Shown here piece after piece: positions 1 to 6,489 of a stretch of 8,500 nucleotides of DNA. The notes below the pieces were generated by a model. It worked only from the letters and a program-made list of their open reading frames with translations. It was not told the origin of the DNA and made no database searches. Both the position numbers and the translations under genes were made by a program. Source of the DNA: Nitromaritima sp964584125 (GTDB lineage: Bacteria > Nitrospinota > Nitrospinia > Nitrospinales > VA-1); assembly GCA_964584125.1 (NCBI GenBank), contig CAZOYP010000090.1:1-8500 (forward strand), given 5' to 3'. Positions within the stretch are counted from its first letter, which is position 1. Every line of letters starts with the position of its first letter.

Positions 1-78
1 GGAACGGAAATCAAGGTGGATGGAGAAGACTATCTTCTCATGAGAGAAGACGATGTTCTTGGAATAATAGAAAAATAA
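1..78 (+). CDS. groES: GroES co-chaperonin, C-terminal fragment (5' end outside window)
   Basis: The first 25 codons of the window are open and end in TAA at 76-78. They read GTEIKVDGEDYLLMREDDVL followed by GIIEK, which matches the conserved C-terminal end of the 10-kDa co-chaperonin, including the DGEDYLLMREDDVLGII block. GroES forms the heptameric lid on the GroEL ring in the cytoplasm and triggers release of encapsulated substrate. It lies 76 bp upstream of groEL on the same strand, the standard groESL order. The promoter and any heat-shock control element (CIRCE or sigma32 type) would lie upstream of the window, so regulation cannot be judged here. Confidence 0.93.
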   Translation, partial: GTEIKVDGEDYLLMREDDVLGIIEK

Positions 79-154
79 TATTGCGAGCTAACATTTTTAT
101 AAAACAATTTTTTGAATATACCTATTTTTACTTAATAAAAGGAGTATTGTTTCA

Positions 155-1831
155 ATGGCCAAACAAATTACATACGACGAAGCAGCAAGACATAAAATTA
201 TGTCTGGAGTCAACCAACTCGCTGACACAGTTAAGCTAACTTTGGGACCTAAAGGTCGTAATGTTGTCATCGATAAAAAATTTGGTTCACCGACTATTAC
301 TAAGGATGGTGTGACCGTAGCCAAAGAAATTGAATTGGCCGATCCATTTGAAAATATGGGTGCACAAATGGTTAATGAAGTTGCTAGTAAGACTAGTGAC
401 AATGCTGGTGATGGCACAACCACAGCAACCGTTTTGGCTCAGGCTATTTTCCGTGAAGGCATGAAGAACGTTACAGCTGGAGCAAATCCAATGGATATCA
501 AGCGGGGTGTTGAAGCTGCTGTTACTGCTCTAGTTCCGGAAATCCAAAAAATTTCTAAACCAACCAAAAACAAGAAAGAAATAGCCCAGATCGGAACTAT
601 CTCTGCTAACCACGATAATGCGATCGGTGAAATCATCTCAGAAGCAATGGACAAAGTAGGGAAAGATGGCGTTATCACAGTTGAAGAAGCAAAAAGCATG
701 GACACGTCTCTGGAAATTGTTGAGGGTATGCAGTTTGATCGTGGTTACCTGTCACCTTATTTCGTGACAGATGCAGAACGTATGGAAGCGGTTGTGGAAG
801 ATGCCTATATTTTGCTGCACGAGAAGAAAATCTCTAACATGAAAGATATGCTTCCCCTTTTAGAGAAAATTGCTAAGGGAGGTAAACCATTGGTTATTAT
901 TGCTGAAGACGTCGATGGTGAAGCACTCGCAACTTTGGTTGTTAATAAGTTAAGAGGGACCTTGAATGTGTGTGCTATTAAAGCGCCAGGGTTTGGGGAT
1001 CGTAGGAAAGAAATGTTAAATGATATTGCGATCCTAACAGGTGGAACGGTCATCACGGAAGACATTGGCGTTAAGCTAGAGAATGTTGACCTTAAAGACA
1101 TGGGTACCGCTAAGCGGATCACTATTGATAAGGAAAATACTGTGATCGTGGATGGGAAAGGAAAAGCTTCTGATATACAAGGTCGAGTAAAACAGATTCG
1201 CAATCAGATCGAGGAAACAACCTCCGATTATGACCGTGAAAAGTTGCAGGAAAGGCTTGCCAAGCTGGTTGGTGGTGTCGCTATTATTAAAGTTGGGGCA
1301 GCTACTGAGACTGAAATGAAGGAGAAAAAGGCCCGCGTGGAAGATGCTCTGCATGCTACCCGTGCAGCAGTTGAGGAGGGAATTATCCCAGGGGGCGGCG
1401 TAGCTATTCTTAGAGCAGCTCATGTTTTAGATAAGATAAAAGGTGAGCATGACTTTCTTCTCGGTGTAAAGATTATAAAAAGATCTATAGAGGAACCAAT
1501 GCGTCAAATTGCGAAGAATGCAGGTGAAGAAGGTACTGTTATTGTGGAGCATGTAAAAACCCTTAAGGGTGATCATGGCTATGATGCAAAAAATGGTACT
1601 TATGTTGATATGATCAAAGCGGGTATTATTGATCCTGCTAAAGTATGTCGCACTGCATTGCAAAATGCTGCAAGCATTTCCGGTCTACTCTTAACCACAG
1701 ATGCTATGATTACCGATCTTCCAGAAGAAAAGGATAGTCATGATCATGGTCCAGCAGGTGGTGGTGGAATGGGTGGTATGGGTGGAATGGGCGGTATGGG
1801 TGGAATGGGCGGCATGCCGGGCATGATGTAA
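155..1831 (+). CDS. groEL: Chaperonin GroEL (Hsp60), complete
   Basis: This is the 60-kDa chaperonin subunit, which forms the double heptameric ring that folds proteins in an ATP-dependent way in the cytoplasm. It has 558 residues against about 545-550 for typical homologues, the excess lying in the tail. Motifs seen are LTLGPKGRNVVIDKKFGSP (about 28-46), TKDGVT with D51, GDGTTTAT at 85-92 with D86, and KARVEDALHATRAAVEEG with D397 followed by GGG. D51, D86 and D397 correspond to the ATP and hydrolysis residues D52, D87 and D398 of E. coli GroEL. The C-terminus is a GGM repeat ending PGMM. The ATG start at 155 follows AAAAGGAG at 137-144 with good spacing. It follows groES, and an intrinsic terminator lies 31 bp after the stop. 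No lesion or unusual residue was noticed. Confidence 0.98.
   Translation: MAKQITYDEAARHKIMSGVNQLADTVKLTLGPKGRNVVIDKKFGSPTITKDGVTVAKEIELADPFENMGAQMVNEVASKTSDNAGDGTTTATVLAQAIFREGMKNVTAGANPMDIKRGVEAAVTALVPEIQKISKPTKNKKEIAQIGTISANHDNAIGEIISEAMDKVGKDGVITVEEAKSMDTSLEIVEGMQFDRGYLSPYFVTDAERMEAVVEDAYILLHEKKISNMKDMLPLLEKIAKGGKPLVIIAEDVDGEALATLVVNKLRGTLNVCAIKAPGFGDRRKEMLNDIAILTGGTVITEDIGVKLENVDLKDMGTAKRITIDKENTVIVDGKGKASDIQGRVKQIRNQIEETTSDYDREKLQERLAKLVGGVAIIKVGAATETEMKEKKARVEDALHATRAAVEEGIIPGGGVAILRAAHVLDKIKGEHDFLLGVKIIKRSIEEPMRQIAKNAGEEGTVIVEHVKTLKGDHGYDAKNGTYVDMIKAGIIDPAKVCRTALQNAASISGLLLTTDAMITDLPEEKDSHDHGPAGGGGMGGMGGMGGMGGMGGMPGMM
1757..1816 (+). repeat. GGM-coding tandem repeat of the GroEL tail
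   Basis: Codons for GG followed by six GGM units form a degenerate 9-bp tandem repeat (GGTGGTATG, GGTGGAATG and GGCGGTATG variants). They encode the flexible GGM tail that projects into the folding chamber in group I chaperonins. Synonymous third positions vary between units, so the repeat is held by protein selection rather than being a recent DNA expansion. Just before it is a short His/Asp-containing stretch, SHDHGPA. Confidence 0.9.
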
Positions 1832-1862
1832 CAGTGGCGACTTAGTTTGACCCAAATATAGC

Positions 1863-1893
1863 AAACCCCAGCCCTATAGGGCTGGGGTTTTTT
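1863..1893 (+). terminator. Intrinsic terminator of groESL
   Basis: A perfect 12-bp inverted repeat, AAACCCCAGCCC (1863-1874) and GGGCTGGGGTTT (1879-1890), encloses a TATA loop and runs into a T tract to 1893. It starts 31 bp after the groEL stop. The GC-rich core followed by T residues is classic Rho-independent architecture. The A-tract side would also allow some function in the reverse direction, but no minus-strand gene ends here. Confidence 0.95.
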
Positions 1894-2091
1894 GCTTGCT
1901 TTTAAATTTGACGATGCTTGGAAGTGTCTTAAATATGAATCCTCAGATTAATGAGAGTTGCAAAATAGCTACAATTTTCATTAGACTCAACAAACTAGTC
2001 GTTAATAAGCTGATACATTTCCAATTTTTTCATTCTCAGATCTAGAGAAAAAAACATATTTTTTGATACCTTTTAATGTCAGGATCTTTTC

Positions 2092-2781
2092 TTGATTTCT
2101 GAAAACCTAAAAAATGTAAAGCAACGTATTATAAAAGCGGCAAAACGAGTTGGGCGCGACCCTTCAGGAATAAAACTCTTAGCCGTAACCAAAGAACAAA
2201 CTAATGTGACCATTACCGAAGGGATTCAGGCAGGCATTACCATTTTGGGAGAAAATAAGGTTCAAGAAGCAATCCATAAAATAGAAGTTCTCGGTCGAAG
2301 CGGTCTAGAATGGCATTTTATTGGGCGTTTACAACAAAATAAGGTTAAATTTATTTTTGACTTATTCGATTTAATTCATTCGGTAGACAGTGTGTCCCTA
2401 GCGGAGGCAATTCATAAAAAGGCTCAGAGAATCGGATCCTGCATGCCCATTCTCTTGCAGATCAATATATCAGGCGAAAAATCAAAGCTTGGCATTAATC
2501 CCCTTAATTTGGCTGAAGAGATCAAGAAGATCGCCAAATTTGAAGGGGTCAAGGTTTGTGGGTTGATGACTATTCCACCATTTAATTCTAATCCAGAAAA
2601 CTCTAGATTGCATTATGTTCGTTTGCGAGACTTGCGTAATGCTTGCTCTAGCCTAAACATTCCTGAAATTTGTTTGGATGAGTTATCAATGGGTATGTCG
2701 AATGATTTTGAAGTAGCTATAGAAGAGGGGGCAACTATGGTGCGAGTAGGTACACGATTATTTGGCCCAAGATCCACTTAA
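2092..2781 (+). CDS. yggS: YggS/PROSC-family pyridoxal phosphate homeostasis protein
   Basis: This is a cytoplasmic PLP-binding protein with a fold-type III (alanine racemase-like) barrel. It has no known catalytic activity, and the family buffers free PLP and affects amino-acid metabolism. The 229 residues match the usual length of about 220-235. The PLP lysine is K34 in LLAVTKEQT, followed by GENKVQEA (53-60), WHFIGRLQQNK (74-84) and LLQINISGEKSKLGI (121-135). The C-terminal signature is LSMGMSNDFEVAI then VRVGTRLFG (198-226), whose Ser/Asn and Gly-Thr bind the phosphate. The start is TTG at 2092, supported by AGGA at 2081-2084; no in-frame ATG lies nearby upstream and residue 1 fits the family N-terminus. 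proC follows after 117 bp, a common pairing. A TTGACG element at 1908-1913 could be part of a promoter, but no convincing -10 accompanies it. Confidence 0.93.
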   Translation: MISENLKNVKQRIIKAAKRVGRDPSGIKLLAVTKEQTNVTITEGIQAGITILGENKVQEAIHKIEVLGRSGLEWHFIGRLQQNKVKFIFDLFDLIHSVDSVSLAEAIHKKAQRIGSCMPILLQINISGEKSKLGINPLNLAEEIKKIAKFEGVKVCGLMTIPPFNSNPENSRLHYVRLRDLRNACSSLNIPEICLDELSMGMSNDFEVAIEEGATMVRVGTRLFGPRST

Positions 2782-2898
2782 GGGAAATGAACAGTAGGTT
2801 GAATGATCAGCTTATTTGTCTCATAATGGACGAGCTTTGAGGATAGAGGATATTTTGGAGGTGCTTTTAAGATTTAAAAACCTCGGGAGATTATAGTT

Positions 2899-3723
2899 GT
2901 GTTGACTAATAAAAAGTTAGGTTTTATCGGTGGTGGAAATATGACCGAGGCTTTGCTTAAAGGACTTTTAGCCTCATCATCTGTTGGTCTGAAAAATATT
3001 TTAGTGTCTGATTTGCTTTCTGATCGCTTGGAGTATTTAAATAAGGAATATAAGGTTAAGACCACTGATGATAACCGCATACTAGTTCAAAAAAGTGACA
3101 TACTGATTTTAGCTGTTAAACCCCAAGTAGTTAGTAAGGTATTAGAGTCATTCTCTGATCTTATGAGCCATAAAATTATAATTTCAGTGGCGGCTGGTAT
3201 TTCAATAAGCTTCATAGAAGATATTTTAAATAGAGAAGGTAAAAAAGAAATTTCTGTGATACGTACGATGCCAAACACGCCAGCACTGGTCCAGGAAGGA
3301 GCTACGGCTATATGCGGTGGTGGGCATTCATCAAAACTAGATATAAAGATTGCCCACCATATTTTCAAGGCTATTGGGCAGACGGTTGCCATTGAAGAAA
3401 CTCATATGGATGCCGTTACCGGACTTAGCGGTAGTGGTCCCGCATATATTTTTATGATTATAGAGGCATTATCTGACGCTGGCGTGAAAGTTGGATTGTC
3501 GCGGGAGGTCTCAAATATTTTAACTATTCAAACGATCCTTGGCTCAGCCAAACTTGCCAGAGATGGTGGAAAACATCCAGGAGAACTTAAGGACATGGTA
3601 ACATCTCCCGGTGGTACCACGATTTCTGGGCTACATATGCTTGAAGAGGGGGGTGTCCGAACGGCTTTAATGAACGCTGTCGAAAGAGCAACACAACGTT
3701 CAAGAGAACTTGGAAAAAAATAA
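2899..3723 (+). CDS. proC: Pyrroline-5-carboxylate reductase
   Basis: The enzyme catalyses NAD(P)H-dependent reduction of 1-pyrroline-5-carboxylate to L-proline, the last step of proline synthesis, in the cytoplasm. It has 274 residues, the normal family length. The N-terminal Rossmann domain starts with LGFIGGGNMTEALL (7-20, GxGxxx type). LAVKPQ (71-76) and IRTMPNTPALVQEG (121-134) are the conserved dinucleotide and substrate loops. The C-terminal dimerisation domain carries the family signature from GLSGSGPAYIF (175-185) to SPGGTTISGL (236-245). The start is GTG 2899, or TTG one codon later at 2902; CGGGAGA at 2884-2890 serves either. It sits downstream of yggS on the same strand, fitting a shared transcript. 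The gene ends 33 bp from the convergent small membrane-protein gene. Confidence 0.96.
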   Translation: MLTNKKLGFIGGGNMTEALLKGLLASSSVGLKNILVSDLLSDRLEYLNKEYKVKTTDDNRILVQKSDILILAVKPQVVSKVLESFSDLMSHKIIISVAAGISISFIEDILNREGKKEISVIRTMPNTPALVQEGATAICGGGHSSKLDIKIAHHIFKAIGQTVAIEETHMDAVTGLSGSGPAYIFMIIEALSDAGVKVGLSREVSNILTIQTILGSAKLARDGGKHPGELKDMVTSPGGTTISGLHMLEEGGVRTALMNAVERATQRSRELGKK

Positions 3724-3730
3724 ATAAATT

Positions 3731-3759
3731 TAAAAAAATTAGAAAACTCAATTTTTTTA
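3731..3759. terminator. Weak AT-rich dyad between convergent genes
   Basis: TAAAAAAATT (3731-3740) and AATTTTTTTA (3750-3759) form a 10-bp A/T-only inverted repeat with a 9-base loop, located exactly between convergent proC and the minus-strand small gene and overlapping the latter's stop codon. With T runs on both strands it could act as a weak bidirectional terminator, but it lacks any GC core, so the call is tentative. Confidence 0.25.
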
Positions 3760-3990
3760 TTTTGCACGAAACTTTAGAAATTCTCCCCACCCAGCTAATA
3801 ACATACCAAGTATTTGAATCCAAAAAGGATGAAGGACATGTTCTGGGCGAGTGAAGTAAAGAATCATCATCATTAGGACTCCCACCATGGTGATGGTTAT
3901 TCCGTTATATGTCATGTTCATTCCTTTGACATATTGCTTAGGATCCCTAAGGCCTTTTTTTATTTCTGGCTTCAGTTCTACTTCCCACAT
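3757..3990 (-). CDS. Small two-helix membrane protein, function unknown
   Basis: This 77-residue protein is not recognised as any named family. The N-terminal third (1-27) is charged and soluble (EVELKPEIKKGLRDPKQYV). Two hydrophobic segments follow: about 28-46 (ITITMVGVLMMMILYF core) and about 55-71 (FWIQILGMLLAGWGEF), joined by a short TRPEHVLH loop, with a basic end KFRAK. This suggests an inner-membrane hairpin with both ends on the same side, probably cytoplasmic by the positive-inside rule. It is likely real: the ATG is preceded by AAAAAGG at SD distance, the composition is coherent, and it starts 21 bp after the larE stop on the same strand, suggesting co-transcription. An overlapping minus-strand reading frame at 3587-3823 lies mostly antisense to proC and looks spurious. 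No function is proposed. Confidence 0.65.
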   Translation of the reverse strand: MWEVELKPEIKKGLRDPKQYVKGMNMTYNGITITMVGVLMMMILYFTRPEHVLHPFWIQILGMLLAGWGEFLKFRAK

Positions 3991-4011
3991 TGGGACCTTT
4001 TTAAATGAAGT

Positions 4012-4827
4012 TTAGTTGTTTAAATCCAAGGTCTCATTTAGGCTTCCAGATCGATAGCCTTCGGGATCTATTGTTACTTTTTGAAACCCTATTTTTTTTA
4101 AGCGATTTATCGTTTTTTCATAGAGACCGTTTTTCATTAGGCTAGGGATTTCTGTTTTTAATAATTCAATGCTTGCCATATCTCCATAGTGGCGCACTCG
4201 GACTTCCTGGAATCCTTCTGCTAGAAAAACTTCTTCGGCCTCATCAATCATCGACAGTTTTTTAGTAGTAACAGGACTTCCATAGGGTATGCGCGATGAT
4301 AGGCAGGCCAGTGCAGGTTTTTCCCAGTTGGAGAGACCCATTTCGCGAGCTAAGTTACGAACATCCTGTTTATTAAGCTGGCTTTCCACAAGAGGACTAA
4401 TAATTCCTGCTTCTTTTGCGGCTGTTATCCCGGGACGATGATCTCCTAAATCATCTAAGTTTATTCCATTAAGCACATTGGTTATTTTATATTGATTACA
4501 AACTATAGCAAGCTTGGCATATAGTTCTGACTTACAATGATAGCAACGATTTGCCGAGTTCTTTAGATAGTGTGGCGAGGACATCTCTTCTGTTCTAATT
4601 ATCTTATGTTTGACACCTAGTGTTCGAGTTAACTCTTGAGCAGCCTGTAACTCCCTCTCTGGAACACTATCTGATTTTGAAGTAACTGCTAAAACTCGCC
4701 CGCTCAGTACCTTGTTGGCTACTGCTAGTACCAGCGTACTGTCAATCCCACCAGAAAATGCCACAAGGACACTCTCTAATTTAAAGATTCTGGATTCTAA
4801 ATTAATGCGTTTGTCTTTAAGTTGCAT
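4012..4827 (-). CDS. larE: LarE-type ATP-dependent sulfur transferase (nickel-pincer nucleotide synthesis)
   Basis: LarE adenylates the carboxylates of pyridinium-3,5-biscarboxylic acid mononucleotide and inserts sulfur, giving the dithio ligand that LarC loads with nickel. The 271 residues match the family. The N-terminal PP-loop ATP pyrophosphatase motif is VAFSGGIDSTL (22-32). RCYHCKSELY (94-103) supplies C95 and C98, NLDDLGDHRPG lies at 123-133, and KPALACLSSR (170-179) supplies C175, which matches the sulfur-donating Cys region (C176 in Lactobacillus plantarum). Three Cys of this layout are known in LarE proteins that hold a [4Fe-4S] cluster and act catalytically. The ATG gives the usual roughly 20 residues before the PP-loop, but no clear Shine-Dalgarno precedes it. 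larB, larC and larA are not in the window. A more distant PP-loop relative is possible but less likely. Confidence 0.9.
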   Translation of the reverse strand: MQLKDKRINLESRIFKLESVLVAFSGGIDSTLVLAVANKVLSGRVLAVTSKSDSVPERELQAAQELTRTLGVKHKIIRTEEMSSPHYLKNSANRCYHCKSELYAKLAIVCNQYKITNVLNGINLDDLGDHRPGITAAKEAGIISPLVESQLNKQDVRNLAREMGLSNWEKPALACLSSRIPYGSPVTTKKLSMIDEAEEVFLAEGFQEVRVRHYGDMASIELLKTEIPSLMKNGLYEKTINRLKKIGFQKVTIDPEGYRSGSLNETLDLNN

Positions 4828-5054
4828 AAAAGAGATTTTTATAAAAACAATACTTGATTAAGAATAGCATAAGCAAAAAGGCAAGGAAAGAATCTGGCAA
4901 GAGAGTGACGCCTCAACATGCGCTAATATGATAGAAAGTTATTAAGGTTAGAGGTTCGGAATGGACTAAAAATACTGAAGCATTAATATTAAATACTAAA
5001 GAGGTTTAACTCTCCAGCAGGCGAAAGTAAGTATTAGTAGTTGTTCTGATAAAA

Positions 5055-6068
5055 CTAACCTCCAATAGCATGCATGGCACGTTGGGGTTGTTCAAATTCA
5101 TCCAAATTGATCTTGTGGCCAGGTTCTTTAACGAGTACAGCGTCTTTTATTGCTTTTACAATATCTTCATCAGACGCTTTGCCGCGAATTAATTTTTTGA
5201 GGTCTGTTTCATCTGTAGAGAACAAACATGTGCGAAGTTTGCCGTTAGCTGTGATTCGAATTCGATTACAGTGGTCACAAAACGGGTTGCTTACAGCAGT
5301 GATAATACCAATACGTCCTTTGCCATCAGCAAAATCGTACTCACTGGCAGGGCCAACCTCTAAGGAGTTTTCAACGGGCAATAACTCGTATTTTTCGCGG
5401 ATGAGATCAAGGATTTCGTGGCCAAAAAGTACTTTATCTCGTTCCCAATTACGGTCGGAATCCAGAGGCATGAACTCAATAAAACGAATCTCAAAGCCGT
5501 CAGATCGTCCCATTTCAATAAGTCGCAGAATTTCAGTTTCTGAGAAGTTTTTCATTGCAACAGCGTTTACTTTTATTGATTTAAAACCAACTTCCGCTGA
5601 AACTTTCATTCCTTCCAAGACTTCTTGGAGGCAATCTCTTCGATTTACGTCTCTAAACTTTTCTGGATCAAGAGCATCAAGGCTTATATTTAACCGCTTA
5701 AGTCCAGCTTCCTTCAAAGCATTAGCATGTTCTTTTAGAAAAAAAGCGTTAGTGGTCATAGCAATATCCTCTATTCCATCTAACTTAGTTAACATGCTAA
5801 TGAGAGTTGGGAGATCTTTACGCATGAGGGGTTCGCCTCCTGTGAGCCGTAGTCGTTTAATTCCCATTCCAGCGCCGATCCGGGCGACACGTGTGATTTC
5901 CTCAAATGTGAGCAATTTGTCGCGAGGCATAAATTCGACATTATCTGCAGGCATGCAATAAGTACATCGAAAGTTACAACGATCTGTAACAGAAATCCGC
6001 AAGTTGACTATGGTTCGACCCATTCCATCAACTAGTTTTTGCTCTTTATTTCCTGTTAAAGGAGTCAT
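5055..6068 (-). CDS. moaA: GTP 3',8-cyclase MoaA (molybdenum cofactor synthesis)
   Basis: This radical-SAM enzyme converts GTP to 3',8-cyclo-7,8-dihydro-GTP, the first step of Moco synthesis; MoaC then makes cPMP. The N-terminal cluster motif is CNFRCTYC (C31, C35, C38), which binds the SAM-cleaving [4Fe-4S]. LTGGEPL (75-81) contacts SAM. The second, substrate-binding [4Fe-4S] cluster is FCDHCNRIR then LRTCLFS (C264, C267, C281). The protein ends in the conserved IGG; the C-terminal Gly-Gly is needed for activity in the family. I place the start at 6068 (337 residues), not at the in-frame ATG at 6080, because GGAGAGAGGG directly precedes it while the upstream ATG has only an AT-rich leader. 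Numbering uses this start. No other moa/moe gene lies in the window. larE, another cofactor gene, follows on the same strand after 227 bp. Confidence 0.97.
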   Translation of the reverse strand: MTPLTGNKEQKLVDGMGRTIVNLRISVTDRCNFRCTYCMPADNVEFMPRDKLLTFEEITRVARIGAGMGIKRLRLTGGEPLMRKDLPTLISMLTKLDGIEDIAMTTNAFFLKEHANALKEAGLKRLNISLDALDPEKFRDVNRRDCLQEVLEGMKVSAEVGFKSIKVNAVAMKNFSETEILRLIEMGRSDGFEIRFIEFMPLDSDRNWERDKVLFGHEILDLIREKYELLPVENSLEVGPASEYDFADGKGRIGIITAVSNPFCDHCNRIRITANGKLRTCLFSTDETDLKKLIRGKASDEDIVKAIKDAVLVKEPGHKINLDEFEQPQRAMHAIGG

Positions 6069-6078
6069 CCCTCTCTCC
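6069..6078 (-). promoter_or_regulatory. Strong ribosome binding site that decides the moaA start
   Basis: On the minus strand GGAGAGAGGG abuts the ATG at 6068. Its GGAG core sits six bases before that ATG, while the in-frame ATG at 6080 has no purine-rich leader and itself overlaps this site. The downstream ATG is therefore the likely start. Confidence 0.6.
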
Positions 6079-6089
6079 ATGATAAAATA

Positions 6090-6119
6090 AATATATCAAA
6101 GCATTTCACCATCTGTCGG
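6090..6119 (-). promoter_or_regulatory. Candidate moaA promoter with extended -10
   Basis: On the minus strand CCGACA (6119-6114) and TATATT (6095-6090) are separated by 18 bases, and TGA directly precedes the -10 (extended -10 TGn form). Transcription would begin near 6083, giving a leader of about 15 bases that contains the moaA ribosome site. This would leave the ATG at 6080 almost leaderless and again favours the start at 6068. A second, isolated TATAAT on the minus strand at 6178-6173 has no matching -35. Confidence 0.35.
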
Positions 6120-6316
6120 TTAATACTCGCAAATCGCTGAGAGTAAACTTTTGTCCCATATGATCATTACAAATTATATCCTTTCCCATTGGATAATGCA
6201 TCTGATTAGTTTAAGTTATTGTTCCGTAGTATACAATAAAGCATTGCTATTTCTAATTCTGTGAAGAGGTTTAGCTCGGTTTTGTGAAAAATTAAAGAAC
6301 TTTAGTAGTTTGAATA

Positions 6317-6331
6317 CATCTAATTTAGATG
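6317..6331. promoter_or_regulatory. Perfect 15-bp palindrome upstream of the suf promoter (operator candidate)
   Basis: CATCTAA (6317-6323) and TTAGATG (6325-6331) are perfect inverted arms around a single T. The site lies 24 bases upstream of the -35 box of the suf promoter, a position typical for an activator or an upstream repressor site. It does not match the SufR, IscR, Fur or CIRCE consensus as I know them, so no regulator is assigned. Confidence 0.4.
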
Positions 6332-6355
6332 CTTGCTTATTATTAGGAGGGTTGT

Positions 6356-6384
6356 TTGAGTTTTTTTAGTCAATAACCTATAAT
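6356..6384 (+). promoter_or_regulatory. Sigma70-type promoter of the NifU-like/sufB operon
   Basis: TTGAGT (6356-6361) and a consensus TATAAT (6379-6384) are separated by exactly 17 bases. The predicted transcription start is near 6391, about 100 bases before the ATG of the first gene. It is the best promoter match in the window. An imperfect dyad, TTGAGT then six bases then AGTCAA (6356-6373), overlaps the -35 and spacer and could be an operator. Confidence 0.65.
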
Positions 6385-6489
6385 GAGCAAATGTTTTCCC
6401 CGTAATATTTTAGGGGCGTTTATAACTGAATTTAGAGCCTTTAGATCCAATTGGCTTTCAATAATAATTTGACAAACAGGGTATCCTTA

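Larger units (their letters stand above)
6069..6489. other. Divergent intergenic region between moaA and the suf operon
   Basis: This 421-bp AT-rich stretch has no supportable gene on either strand. It contains the moaA ribosome site and candidate promoter on the minus side. In the middle are a loose dyad (TACTC at 6124-6128 with GAGTA at 6141-6145) and a perfect 15-bp palindrome (6317-6331). On the plus side is the suf promoter (6356-6384), then a leader of about 100 bases with a CCCC/GGGG pairing (6398-6401 with 6413-6416). No regulator gene of the IscR/SufR (Rrf2 or DeoR-like) type lies here, although such genes often head suf operons. Confidence 0.8.

Noticed and set aside
1757..1816. Tandem 9-bp repeat considered as a minisatellite or repeat element
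   Set aside because: It encodes the standard GGM tail of GroEL and shows synonymous variation, so the coding function explains it.
2033..2049. TTCTC-N7-GAGAA inverted repeat upstream of yggS
   Set aside because: Arms of only five bases, with A rather than T residues following on the plus strand; it is within what AT-rich intergenic sequence gives by chance.
4839..4919. A 26-codon minus-strand ORF ending just before larE, with a signal-like hydrophobic peptide
   Set aside because: No Shine-Dalgarno precedes its ATG and nothing supports translation; it is probably chance in AT-rich intergenic DNA.
5074..5961. Long plus-strand open frame of 295 codons opposite moaA
   Set aside because: It lies wholly antisense to an unmistakable moaA and its translation is Ser/Arg-rich with no recognisable domain; it is a shadow frame.
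6081..6200. Possible Moco riboswitch in the moaA leader
   Set aside because: The likely leader is very short and no GC-rich multi-helix structure of the Moco RNA type is seen; only a weak TACTC/GAGTA dyad is present.
6451..6489. TTG start at 6451 for the NifU-like gene (13 extra residues)
   Set aside because: No ribosome site precedes it, while ATG 6490 has AGGG at ideal distance and fits the domain boundary.
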